From contig OZ018411.1 in NCBI GenBank assembly GCA_963969595.1, forward strand, positions 22,876,545 to 22,940,544: DNA of 64,000 nucleotides. Direction: 5' to 3'. Shown piece by piece: positions 45,138-56,643 of the stretch. Each line of letters starts with the position of its first letter. Position 1 is the stretch's first letter. The notes below the pieces were generated by a model. The model was given only the letters and a program-made list of their open reading frames with translations, did no database searches and was not told where the DNA came from. The translations under genes and the position numbers were made by a program. The DNA is from Neckera pumila (Eukaryota > Streptophyta > Bryopsida > Hypnales > Neckeraceae).

Positions 45138-48100
45138 TGTCGTACGCGCAATTTAGGCGTAAGTATCCTTAACACAAAAATGTGCCAAGATAACACGAAA
45201 TATTGTCCCAGGGAATTTCCGGATTATATGTAGTATATTGTAGCTATCCGGCTTTTCTACCTTTCTTTCTTCTCACCTACTCAATATTTTCCGGATCCTT
45301 TCACAATCTGGACCATAAACTATCCGGAATCCAGTTTATGTCTCTTCTTCCAATCCGGTTTTCAATACCTCTGTTTTACCTTCAGAGGGTCCACTAGTTG
45401 ATCTTTTGAGGGGGGTAGGGACTTCACCACTCTTGTTCTCCTATAATTCTAACAAACACAAATAACAACACCCAAGTATTCAAAAGTTTGTAGCAAGACA
45501 AAAAGATCCGGATCCTCACAACTTCCAAATGGCAACTCCGGACAACAGGTCACTCAGGAATACTTCACTTTCCCTTACTACAACGACAGATCTCAGAATC
45601 CGGAATAAGTTATAGGGGTGTGATCTTTCTAGAGGTTAAATGAATCTTGAAGTTGGCAGGTCTTCCGGACAGGTGGGGCTTCCTCAGGCGGGCGCTTACC
45701 TTCGCACGACTTGACAACCGGACTCGCTTCCCTGCTACTCTGTGATCCGGACTACTCTTATAGTAATTTAAAGACACTGTGCGCAGCTCCTAAGTCAACA
45801 ATCCAACAACATTACAATAGCACACTCTCGACTCAGAACGTATTCTCCTAAATCCGGATTCCTCCTCACCCGTCCTTTCCTTCCAACACCAGACCACAGG
45901 TCAACACAATCCGGATACACTGATAAAGCTAAAATGCATACCCGAGGGCTCAGATTTCGAAAAGGGAATGAAATACAATTGAATATCAACTAGGAGGGAA
46001 TAAGGGGCAACTAACTTGCCCGCCCGCCCTTAAAAACCCAAAACAAAGCCAAAGTCAACATCTTAAAAGCGAAAAAGGGCTCCCCACAAACCGGGGCAAC
46101 CACACACACACACCAAGGAAATCCCGAATAAACCGGGAAGTCCTTATCCCTACATTTTCGAAAACCGGGCCCACGTTTGGAATCCGGTTTCGGGATAAAA
46201 CTATCCAAATTCTAATCCACCTCCACAAGTAGTCCCCTTCTAACTACTTGGCCACTCGAGATTTCTTTGAACTCTCGGCTCCCTGTTTGGCTGTCGGCTT
46301 ACTGGAACCCTTTGCTGGCGTCATTTTGGCTGTTCGAGGCGGATTCTGACGGGTCGCAAGAGACGTCTCGTCCTCCTCCATATCTTCCTCAGATTCTGAG
46401 CCCGACTCAAACTCACCAGACTTAGAGTCTTCAATCTGTTGCTTCACCGACTTCTTGCTTTCCGGTTTCTGCTTCTCAGACTTCCGGAGTTTCAGCTGCC
46501 TCTTAGGTTCTACCATCTCGAGTTCTTCATTCGGAATCGAGATTTCGGCTTCCACTATTTCCGTCCTCTTCTTCAGCCGGGTTTTCGGCCTGGATTCCGG
46601 TTTTGTCTCTGGAGCCGGATCTCCTAAGTCAATCAATTGCGTACCCCGTGTTGGTGACTGTTCCGACATAAGAGGGAATCTCTCCGGGTGCTCTCTTGCC
46701 GGATTGATCGTCCCCAAACCTTCTAACAGATCTCTCCAGATCGGCAACCTCTGCCCAGCCTTTCCAGATCCCGACGGAGACCGTGAGGAAGGGGCAAAAG
46801 TATTTACCGTGCCCCACTTCGAGAAATGACTCGAGGAAGGCACCCTAGGCATTTTAAACAGAGACTTCAAGCCTGGATCCTCTTGTGTCCCGGAAGTTCC
46901 GGCTCCGTATTTGCCCAAGGACTCCATGAAGATATCCGGAAGTAGCCCAAAGTTGTCCTTGGCCACATCCAAATGTCCCAGCAGCTGCCTCATATCGTCC
47001 AAAACAATCTTTATCTTGGCCTCGTAATCGACCAGGACTTGCAGTACTCCGGATCTGATAACAATGCCGTCGTTCTCGAGTTTCTTTGTGTAAAGCGCGG
47101 ACCGGATGATCTGATGTTCCAGTTCTTCTACCAACACCTTCAAATCCCTGACTAGCTTCAGGGCATCCGTCTCCTTCTTCCGGGCTGAGATCGATTGCCC
47201 CTCCGTCCAGTAGAACTTGTTCTTGTAGTGATCTTGCTCCGCCTTAAGCATCTCGATTTGCTTGTCCTTCTCTTGGAGTAGTCCCGGATCGGGTCTCTTT
47301 CGGAGTTCGTTGAAGATCTGATCCGTATCAACATTTAACTCCCTGGCGACGCCCGTGATGACCTCTGCCATCTCGGCGTGCATCTTCCGGCACTGCACCA
47401 TCAGTCGGGTTCCGGCCTCATAGAAGTCGGATACATCGGAAGATTCCGGTGATGGCTGGGTCAGCGACGGATTCGGTTCCGGCACGTCCAGACTTGTTCT
47501 TCGTGCGTCCGGATTGGTGGTCTTCTGTCGCTTCTTCTTCTCCAGCGGCTTCGATTACGGATCCTCTTCTTCCTCTTTTTCTTCTAATGCCGCTTCTCCC
47601 GTCGGCTTCAGCTCTTCTGTGAATCTGTACTTCAAGATCTGCATTCCGATCTCATAGGCAACTTGTTCTTGCGGGGTTATGAAATCAAAATGATGATACA
47701 TGTGGAACAAGTAAGTGCTGAGCGGACTCTGCTTGGCCTTGTTGATAGCCACCGCCATTTTCTTGACCTTCTGGTGGATTATGGTCGCCCTGTTCACGAC
47801 CCGGCCTTTGAGTGCTCCGAAAATCGTATTCGCCACTGTAACCGTAACCTTGGTTGGCTTTTCCGAATATACGATGGGAATCAGGAAATTCAGTAATCGC
47901 CTATGGCGCTCATCGATACAGTGACTAACGGTGAAACCCTCCTTATGGTGCGGCGGTTTCTTGAACTTGTCTTCATAAAACTTATCCGTCCGGGTTGCAT
48001 TTCCGGATCTGGACTGCTTCAACCCGTAAGTTTCTGCCCACATCCCTTCCGTCCAAGAGGCCCACCGACCCCTTGGCATCAGCTCGAACAGGTTTGGCGT

Positions 48101-48778
48101 CCTCATAACCAGCTCACGAAGAAAATCTTCACTCCTAACTGTCCAGGGTTGCCGGATGAACCCGATACCCCCTAGTTTGAAGAGATCTTCCTCTAACTCT
48201 AAGCGCCCAGCGGAGTCCGATGGAATGACTGGGTACAGGAGCTTGACAGAAGGAGTAGTCTTCTGCCCCTGCGCTAATGATCCCGCCATCTTCTTGACCT
48301 ACAATTCGGTGCAATCGGCACCCTCCTTTCCTTCTCTCCCTATCCGGCCTAATTCACCACTCTTTCATTCTTCTAAAAGAAACGCGCTCCAAAACCTGCA
48401 AGCACACACACCTCCTTGAGCGGAAAAAAGAGGGAGAAAAACAAAAGGCCCATCTGCTTAAGTACCCGGCCATTGACCGACACCCGTTGGTTCGGCCATT
48501 TAATGCGCCGCCATTTGCAAATAGATCCCTAGTTTTCATAGGTCAGACCCCTAGTTCGTAGGTTGCCTGAATCTGGATCCCATTCCGGTTTCCGGATTCC
48601 GGCTAAAGTCCGTTTCTTACCTATTCTACAAGTTTTTGCAAGTCGGAACTTCTTGACTACCTAGTTTCTACTAAATGTTCCGGTTTGCGACTTCACTACT
48701 ACAAATTTTTGAAAATATTTACGGAATTGATCCTAAATTAATCCGGATTTCTAAATATTGATATTGCGTGTTCCCACA
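45138..48778 (-). mobile_element. LTR-like element D (group I), complete with perfect target duplication
   Basis: Reads on the minus strand from TGTGGGAACACGCAAT (at 48,778) to ATTGCGCGTACGACA (at 45,138), 3,641 bp. The flanks are GCCGC (45,133-45,137) and GCCGC (48,779-48,783), a perfect 5-bp duplication. The ends form a short imperfect inverted repeat (TGTGGGAACACGCAAT against TGTCGTACGCGCAAT). This is the cleanest and probably youngest group I copy, and the best reference for the family: leader, 681-codon ORF with a single stop, TATA-like box 890 bp before the 3' end, hairpin at 45,368-45,388. No terminal repeat pair and no pol. Confidence 0.95.
46244..48289 (-). CDS. Group I element protein of D, one premature stop
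   Basis: A 681-codon frame from ATG at 48,289 (MAGSLAQGQK) to 46,244, broken only by TAA at 47,555-47,557 where sisters have GAA. Core VKLLYPVIPSD, GFIRQPWTVRSEDFLREL, EKPTKVTVTVANTIFGAL, IIHQKVKKMAVAI, then an acidic run (EEKEEEEDP) just before the stop. After it come ETKPES and SISARKKETDALKLVRDL in a long coiled coil, VLQVLVDYEAKIKIVL, and an acidic, lysine-rich tail (SGSESEEDMEEDETS). A protein beginning after the stop would have the coiled coil but not the core. Same role uncertainty as for C. Confidence 0.72.
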
Positions 48779-49184
48779 GCCGCCATCGGCACACCCTCTA
48801 AGGGGATTACTGCAATTTCCAAAAAATGTTGAAATATATTACCTCCCATGTTGTTCATTGTGTCCTTTTCATTGCCCTTATTTCCACGTTCCATTTGCGC
48901 TTTCTCCAGGGTGATTGGTGGTGGATTCGCCTCTTTAGTGTCTACACCCGTTTTCCTTGCGCATTCCGTGGTTTCGGAGGTTTCAGGCATCTTGACAGCA
49001 CTTGCAACGAGGACATCAAAATGCAATTTTGAAACGAACTGCAAGACAAAACATTCCCACGGACCGCAAGCCAAGACAGAACTCAAACAAAGAACTTCTC
49101 GCAAAACCATAAATCACACAGACTACAAGCCAAGACCTTCATTGCACGAAGCGCAAGCCAAACGGACCGGATAGCCACATGGAG
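48779..49184. other. Short stretch between elements D and G
   Basis: Holds the second half of the hairpin repeat cut by D (to about 48,825), then a minus-strand frame (about 49,035-48,850: KMPETSETTECARKTGVDT) taken as part of the split gene. At 49,040-49,160 are irregular copies of a CYRCAAGCCAARAC-like word, and the same word recurs right after G at 52,498. Confidence 0.4.
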
Positions 49185-50148
49185 TGTCGTAGCACAAGGC
49201 AAGCAAATTCCCAGTTATACTACCAAAAACCATTTTAAAGTATAACAAAGTGACTCTAAAGATGGAACCCGCAAGATTTTGTGAAGTATCTAGCCTTATT
49301 TGGTCTCTAAGCTAAGTCAATACCAATATTTCCTCTTCCGGTCCTAACACCACAACCAGAAACACAACAACACCGAAAACTACAGACAGACCCTCTTCTC
49401 CTTCTCCTACCCGGTCAACTTTCCGATTGGGTCTGATCAACTCACATCCGCTCTTACTCCCATCCAGTTTAGTTTTACCTTTGTTTCACCATCAGAGGGT
49501 TCGCCCCTTTCTTTTGAGAGTGGCAGGCCCGTCGCTCCTTTTGTGACTTATAGTGGCTGAAGACCACTTCTCTATTCTCCACTTTCCTACACTAATCCGG
49601 ATTTGGTTTTATCCTTCACAGCAATCCAGAGAACCCTCTGGATCACCGGTCACACAAAGACCCCTCCGTACAATCCTTTCATACTACAACGACCTTAGCG
49701 CCACGTTCCGTCTGTACGAAGCCAGGCGGTTGCAAGTGAACCCGTCCGTTCCAACATCAGCTAAAGTCCTTCCGTTTGCCTACTAAGGCAGCGAGATCTC
49801 TCAGGAGGTCGGACACTCAACCGGATTTCCCACCCAAGAGTTCTAGTGCAACTAAGGAATCCCTCCCTATCCGCCTAGCCTAACAACGGCTGTCTCACTC
49901 GGAATCCTAAACCTTAGAGATTTTGAGGAACTGAAATCCACTCCCAACTCGTTTACAACCCGCTCACTTGCACATAAGATCAAAACAAGAACACCAAAGG
50001 GAGAAATCACACCCGCACAAGCATGCGCCTTCCTAACTCCTCACCACACAACCCTGCCACACACGGGAGAGACACGCAACAAGAGGCCAAGAGAAGACAT
50101 ACACAAACTTTGGGCAAAAAGACTTGCAGCTCCCAAGCAGGGGCTGAC

Positions 50149-52223
50149 TTATATACAACTTGATTACAAGGCAAAAAGGCCCCCAGAAATCTGTGCTAGA
50201 CATCCAGGTCCGATCCTAACCAGCCAGACCAGGTCAACATCCGATCTGGTCCTAACTATCTTACAAAAATTACATTCCTAACTACCTACCTACTCTCCAA
50301 TTCCTTCACCCAACGTAGGACTCTTGGATTTCAAGGGCAGTTGGTTGAAGACGTCCGCCAGATTCCTGCTCCGCTCTCCAGGAGTAGGATCCGGAAGATC
50401 TGACCCTGGCGATGAATCCAGATGAATGGGTTGCTCAGGCCCAGGTCTTCGGTGACTCTTTCTTAACTCGGGTGTCCGATCCTTGGGCTCTCTCGGATTT
50501 GATCCTTTGGCTGCGAACAAATCCGACAGCGATATGTTCGAGAGGTGGATCTCTCGGGAGTACATGGACCCATTCAGCTTCCGACTGCTGATGTCCATCC
50601 CGTTGGTTGCCTCCTTCGCTGCCACCAATGATGCTTCCACCCGATCAGTGAAGTCAGTCAAGATCCGGACTATCCGGGAACCGGATACCTTCTTCTCCTC
50701 ATGCACCCCTTTGTCAAACAATTCCGCCTTGACTATGGTGGATCCGGACTCTCCGAGAGTGTCTTTCACAGACTCGGCCACCTTCCGGGTTGCTTCCGCC
50801 ATTTCCCGAACTGCAGCTTTGTCTTCTCTGAGGGCAATCATGTCAGCCTTCAGAGTGTCGACTTCCTCCTGAAGTCGACGAATCTCTGCCTCCTGTCTCC
50901 GGTGCTCATCCAAATTGAACAGATACTGGGCTACCATACCCGGTAAATTACTATCCACCGGTGCACCCACTAGATCTCCTACACTGGCAAGGGTCCTCCT
51001 CTTGACCTCCTAGTCCGCTTGTATCCTGCACAGAATTACCGTCAGTTGATTGAACGGGTCGGTTGGGTCTTTGGGATCCGGCATCTCCACATCCGGTCTG
51101 TGTTTTGGAGTCGACCGGTTGGTAGGAGGGGTTCCTCTCTTGCAAGGAGGCGTCGTCTTCATCCGCTTCCTCGGCCGGAGGGGCTCCTCCTCGTTTTCTT
51201 CTTCTGTCTCGGGTTCGGACCCGGTTTGCTCTTTCTGTTCGTCATCCGAACCCGACTCTCCGTACTTCAGGGTAGACTCCTGAAGGTTCCATGTCTTCTC
51301 CTCCGTCTCTATGAGGAGTTGGTTGCGGTGGTAGAGGTGGAAGAGATGGGGGCTCAAAAGAGTGGCCCTACTCTTTCCGATCCTCATCACCAGCTGGGAC
51401 ACCAAATCGGAAAAGATTCGGGCCCAGTTCACCTTCCGTTCCCCGCTCAGGGAACCAAAAATCGTGTTGCCGATGGTCATTGTCACCTTCGTCGGCTTCT
51501 CCGGGTGGACGATTGGAACCAGGAACTGGAGGAGATTACGGTGCCGGTCACTCTTGCAATTCGCTACCGCATACTTGTCCTTGTTGCTCGGCTCTCCATG
51601 AAACTTGTCATGGATGAACTTGTCTTTTCGTCCAGCCATGTCGGAACCTCCCATCCGAAAGTTGTAAACTTCCCTCCACCTCTCTTCTTCCCAGTCGGGC
51701 GGGCGGCCTCGGAGCGTGTTGTCGAACTCGTTCGACGCCTTACACTTAAGCTCTCTCACCATCCGCTCCTCCCTAAACCCCCAGGGATTATCCATCAATA
51801 CAAGACAACCCATTGCGTTGAGATCCTCCATGAGCTCGGACCTGGCCGGTTCCTCGGTTGGGATGACCGGAACTACCTTCCGGAGCTTGATATCGGAGTA
51901 GGAACTAGGCGCTCCCGGTCTGTTCTTACGCAGCTGAGGCATGGACTCGAACAGCCACTGGACCCTTACCGATTGCTACCTCACTCTCTCCTAGCCGCAC
52001 GTCCCCTTCCTCACTTCCTCTTGTCCGATCTCAACCGGAAAACAACACAAAAACCTGCAATCCACACAATCTCTACCTTTTCTACACTCTCTGACATACC
52101 CGGCCGGAAGCGCACATACATACAACGACTCTAGCACAGACGGAGGCGTAAAAGCGCTCAAGGTCAGCTCCAGAACTCAAGGGAAGTAAAGGAGTGAAAA
52201 TGAGGACGGCCAGCCTGTATATA
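50149..52223 (-). promoter_or_regulatory. Two TATA boxes in element G
   Basis: TATATA at 52,218-52,223 (about 278 bp before the ORF start) and TATATAAGTC at about 50,149-50,155 (about 967 bp before the element 3' end). These are the same positions as in F. Confidence 0.5.
50290..51942 (-). CDS. Group II element protein of G, one premature stop
   Basis: A 550-codon frame from ATG at 51,942 (MPQLRKNRPGAPSSYSD) to 50,290, broken only by TAG at 51,010-51,012 where F has TGG, a G-to-A change. Core: VIPTEEPARSELMEDLNAMG, DKFIHDKFHGEPSNKDKY, PEKPTKVTMTIGNTIFGSL and LSPHLFHLYHRNQLL. An acidic run (ETEEENEEEP) and a basic patch (RPRKRMKTT) follow, then a coiled coil (RRQEAEIRRLQEEVDTLKAD), KKVSGSRIVRILTDFTDRVE and a proline-rich tail. 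It keeps the same domain order as the much longer group I protein, so the core and the coiled coil are the shared parts. No enzyme motif seen. Confidence 0.75.
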
Positions 52224-52529
52224 GTCCCAGGACCCCTGGCAGGTCATCATGACCTTTTTCGGTCTGGTCCATATTAATCCGGTCCAACCCTAATCCGATC
52301 TGAGGTAAGATCCGGATGTAATTCCCCTCCTGAATACTAACATTCTGACCGGATCAGATCCAGTTTTCTCCTTACTGGATTAGCATTGTCTATCTTCACT
52401 TTCCATCTGCCCCTCTAACAGGATCCGGATCCTAATTACCCGTTTCCGTTCCAATATTTAGGTAAGCAAAGGAAAACCAAAATTTCTGGTTGCGACAACC
52501 GCAAGCCAAAACAATCTTGAAGTTCACCG

Positions 52530-52865
52530 TCACATTACCTCGCTCTGGAGTGGTCTCTCTATTTGGTCCTTTTGCATGATTACTAACACTCTCATCAGGT
52601 GAACTTCCACTTTCGCTGCTAGCTGGGGAGGTTTTCTCTGCAAGTGCCGCTCCATTATGTCCTCTGCAATTTTTGTGAGGCTATCTGGAGAAGGAATTTG
52701 CACTTTGCTAACTGATGGTTCTCCGCTAGCAAATTCTAGGACTCTAACAATCTCTCCTTTATCAGCTATCCTAGCATTTGATTGCAACTTCCTCATGATC
52801 CTAGACCTCTTCAGGCACTTTGGCTTTGTAAAATACAAAGCTTGTTGTTTTTGTCTCTTTGGCAT
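52530..52865 (-). pseudogene. N-terminal piece of the split gene
   Basis: A 111-codon frame starting MPKRQKQQALYFTKPKCLKR, basic at first, then SPDSLTKIAEDIMERHLQRK, and ending close to the left border of element G in minus-strand order. It has a proper ATG and a lysine/arginine-rich start that could be a nuclear localisation signal. I recognise no domain. It is placed as the first exon by strand and position only. Confidence 0.35.
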
Positions 52866-53737
52866 TCTAAAGGGTGCAGGAATTCATTGTCATTTCCACT
52901 CCCCGCAATACTAATTACCCTAGTCCTAATTATGTATCATCACAAGTAATTACGTATTATTCAAGTGCTTGCGCCATAAAGACTGGATTTAGTAGCCCAA
53001 CAGGGTGCTAAACCCTTTAGACATGCCAACAAGCACAGATGATTACAGGTTTAAAGCTGAAGTGAGAAACACTAATGGCATCATTCCATTCTGGCAGGCC
53101 GACGATGACTATTGACAAGTCAATCCCTTTGAATCCATTGTGTCATCATAACTCATTCAACATGGCGCTCAATATCATGGAGGGAGTTTCCATTCTGCGG
53201 AATTTGTCCCTTTTTCAATTTGCGAGTTTGAAAATTCTGACACTTCAATTGACGGTTCTTCGGAGACAATTCAACAAATTCAAGAAAAACTAGTTACGGA
53301 CCTCTAGGCTCCTAATTACCTCTGGAGTAGTTGTAGCTATTCAAAGAGTAGTCCCCTATCAAAAATAAACTAAGGGACTGCTTTTCCGACTACACATATT
53401 TTTAATATCTAGTCTAAATCATTCATTGTAAGTCTTACAGCATTCGAAAATCTTCCTGGTTAAAACTAGCTGCGGCTCCGATAGTGTTCACTATAACTGG
53501 GAACGAATACTAATTGAAAGGAACGTGTACCACAAAGTTTGGTTCAATACTACGTTGCCTTAATGAACTACTAAATGGCGGCATGTCTTTAGTTATAAAA
53601 TGAGTACACTTTATTGACGTACTCCTTGGACTCTTCCTTACTTATTTAAGGAATACAGTAGCTAGATTTTACCTGGTCCTCATTTTGCACTTAGCTTGCA
53701 TGTTTGTTGTATTGCCTCCTTACGAGTTAGGGTTGTC
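52866..53737. other. No gene seen
   Basis: Between the N-terminal piece of the split gene (read leftward) and the MULE-like ORF (read rightward). It would contain the split gene's promoter if that reading is right, but no clear TATA or repeat stands out. One 72-codon ORF (53,075-53,293) is unremarkable. Confidence 0.4.
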
Positions 53738-56643
53738 ATGTCTACCTTGGAGGATGCCATCTCTAATGCGGTTGTAATTCGAGGAGATAGACCAACAGTG
53801 CCTATTTCTTTTGTCGTAGGGGAAGATGGCTTTGCTAGAGTTATCGGTTCTAGTCTAGCTTCGCGGTTTCAGATTATGGAAGGTACTTTGCATTGGACTT
53901 GGACGTCATTAACCCAGTCTCAAGGCAGGTCTCTGACACTGTAGCGCAAATGTCAAGTGACTCTCTTGGCGGTGAAGTCTGGTCTTTGTCACCCGGAAAC
54001 TATCGCGTGTATGGAATGAAAGACAATACGGTCGATTGTACACCTAGTTGTTCTTCTGCAACATCAGAGGTCACCCTGATGCTTCGGAACATTAAATTAG
54101 AGCATGTCGATGGTCCAGTCCTTGTTCTCAGTGATGATTCTGATAGTGACTGCATCCTTTCCACGCCTGAATTTACTGCTCTCGACCTTGCAGGACCCCC
54201 GGTTGTGCACGCACCTTTTGTTTTCAAGTCAGGTCCCTCCCGCCATTCAGGTCCATCCACCTCTAAGCCTCCCTTGCCACCTGCTGAGAGTATTGTCCAT
54301 TGCCTACGCCAGTTGAATACCAACAAGGGCGCTAGGTCAATTCTTAGCAAGTTAGATTACAATTCAATTATGATTGAGAAGGTAGAATATTTGCCACCAG
54401 ATTTTAATGGTGATATTATCTTTGAATTCCCTCCAATGGGAAAGTATCCACTATCTACAAAGGCCGGGCAGTTGCATGGCATGTATAAGAAGGATGACGG
54501 ACACGCTTGGACTCGAACAGCTACTACATATATTCAATCAACATCTCAACTTTCATTCAGATTGTCCAATTGCTTGGGACATCTACGTTGCACAAATACT
54601 GATTGCGAATATGGAAGTTGGCCCAACCGTTTGTCTCCATTGAATGAAACTGAGTGGGAAGGTCTTGCCTCCTCTGCCTTCATTCCCGGATCTGATTCCC
54701 CATCTAATTCTACTGTCGTCTATGCCCTCTGCCTTGTGAAGCCTACTTGCTTAGATAGTTGCCATGCAAATATATATTATGTTTATGGCCCAAGTCACAT
54801 GACTCGTGCCTGTATCCATCTTGGATTCCATGCACATCTTGTGAAACAAGGAAATTATCGAGAATCAGCAGCCAAACTCCGTAGTCTTATTGGCAAACAT
54901 GTAGAAAGGGCTCCATCAGCAACAAACTCTGCCATTGTCCTGGAGGCGACTAAGGGGTACCTTGGCAAATTACTTTTATGTCCGAAAGGTGTGCCTCAAA
55001 AGACTTTAGCAATTGAGGAACTACTCCCGGTCCTGGACAAATTTAAGCAAATGTCATCTCCGAGTATTCGAAACAAGGTCACCACTTTCTGATACCTCCA
55101 TCGTTTTGGAGTCCTAGATAGCATCACCAAACTAAGAGGGTCCAGCAACTGGGCCTTCATCTAAGAGAATAGGTTTTCGGGACAAGGAGCAAACTTTGAT
55201 AAGGTCTTCATTTTCAAAATGGCGGAACTGGGCTCTAGAAGTGGGGTCGACTTGGTCAGGCGTATGCAACCCGGAGGTGACTTGGAAAACGCGTGGATGA
55301 TGTTTGATCATGTCAAACGGATAAAGTCTTGGACCACAATGGCTTGTCATGTCTACGACTCCACATACTGCCGCATCATAACTATTGCTGTTTGCAATAT
55401 GCAGTCTGAAGATGTGGCAGCTCAACAAGTATTCTAGAAGAATCTGAATGCTGTGTCTTCTAGGCTTGGTATTACTAATCCATGGTCAATCGCAAGAGGA
55501 CTTGCCTTTTCCACTGGATCCAATCACTGGAAAAACACACCAAGGCAGATATCAGAGCAGACCTGCAGGATTAGCATCGACGCCTCTGTAAGCAATACAA
55601 GAACTTTGTATCATTAAAGGAGGCTTAGAGTAGGTACTTGGCTAGCCGTGTATGGTGGTTATCATCCAGAGCTTCAACTGATGAAGGACTTCTAAGACTT
55701 GAATTATGGCTCGTATTCTGGCATTTTTGATACCACCAATGGGGAGGATTCATGGAACTGGTAAGTGCAAGCTTTAGTTGGTTCTTAGCTTTATTTTGCC
55801 CACGATGCAATTGTCATGCCGATATTGGCACTACTCCTTGATAGTGGCAGTTCTTGCATCTCTTCCTCCCTATTCACCAAATGTTTTGTAGTCTTGTTTT
55901 TTGTTTCAACACTCATCTTGTAGGATTGCATGCAGGATCTTTCACCAACTGAATTGGCCAAGATGTCGTCATGTAATTTGGCGGAGTTGGTCTACAACAA
56001 GTGGTTGCAACAGTCGGGCAAAAGAGGGAATGATCTGTACGTTGCTTTTATTGATGACATGGTCAAAGCATTCATGTAGGTTGTTGCCTACTACCAATTC
56101 TTGAAGGGTGGAAAGCCAGGTATTGGTCCAGGGAAAGAAGAACTCCGTCTTCATATAGCCCAAGGCACCACTCAACGCTCTAGAAATTTGAAGGTTCTTC
56201 ATGCCGCCCTCACCAATATGCCTAGTGTTGACGTCTTTTGCACACGTGATCCGCATCTGGAAGGGGAGGAAGTTTTCGTTTCCTTGAAGCAAAAGGCAGA
56301 TCTCCCTCCGGGATCAAAATTTGACTCAAACCGCTCTGACAAGATTAGTGTCTCCCGCCCAAGGCGCAAGGCACAACGGCTCAATCCGGTGATTGTTAAT
56401 CTCACTGGCGAGGATCCACAATCAAAATTCAAACTTAGCCAAGGAGAAGGCACTACTCCCCCACTACAGTCACCATTGACTCACTCTCCGGCAAAGCATG
56501 TGAAATCAGCTCAGGAGACTATTTGTGATGAGCGGCAGTGGCATATTGCAAGACTCCCGAGGATGTCTGCAAAAGCTTGCTTTGCTCTGCAGGCCAAGAC
56601 CAAAAAGAAATGTGTGGCAAGGATTGAAGTACAGTTGCATTGA
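53738..56643 (+). pseudogene. MULE-like transposase, decayed
   Basis: Starts at ATG 53,738 (MSTLEDAISNAVV). A frameshift near 53,850-53,880 leads into the long open frame ending at 55,092. Features in order: an acidic/serine part (VLVLSDDSDSD), GHLRCTNTDCEYG (two cysteines) and, 100 residues on, TRACIHLGFHAHLV (HxH). Together these look like the C..C...HxH zinc finger of the WRKY/GCM/FLYWCH type often found in MULE transposases. After stops at 55,090, about 55,160 and 55,435 comes SWTTMACHVYDSTYC with TIAVCNMQSED, then in the next frame CLFHWIQSLEKHTKADIRAD (a stretch like the MULE 'DRHKGL..W..H' region), and finally ELAKMSSCNLAELVYNKWLQ and LKGGKPGIGPGKEELR to the end at 56,643. No terminal inverted repeats were found. 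The assignment to the MULE group is by pattern only. Confidence 0.45.

Larger units (their letters stand above)
49185..52497 (-). mobile_element. LTR-like element G (group II)
   Basis: Reads on the minus strand from TGTCGCAACCAGAAA (at 52,497) to GTGCTACGACA (at 49,185), 3,313 bp. It aligns end to end with F. The immediate flanks TGGAG and ACCGC do not match. ACCGG occurs 14 bp further out on the left, so the true left border may lie there, or the flanks are rearranged within local CAAGCC repeats. It contains one nearly intact ORF, two TATA boxes and the family hairpin (49,478-49,500). Confidence 0.82.
41488..52865 (-). pseudogene. Unfamiliar multi-part gene split by elements D and G
   Basis: Minus-strand coding pieces can be followed through 52,865-52,530, 49,184-48,779, 44,760-44,122, about 44,010-43,870, about 43,560-43,130, about 43,050-42,240 and 42,035-41,488. 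They appear to be one gene because removing D and G joins regions of similar composition and the same strand, and no other start-like piece intervenes. In-frame stops occur in several pieces (for example near 44,626, 44,690, 43,945 and 43,268). Some gaps look like introns, for example a TG|GTAATC donor after HQVNW at about 44,122. It may be a cellular gene family or the cargo or transposase of an element I do not recognise. Confidence that all pieces belong together is only moderate. Confidence 0.45.

Noticed and set aside
51019..52134. A 371-codon plus-strand ORF across element G
   Set aside because: It lies opposite the conserved group II protein. In F the corresponding antisense frame is broken, while the sense protein is conserved between groups, so the sense strand is the gene.
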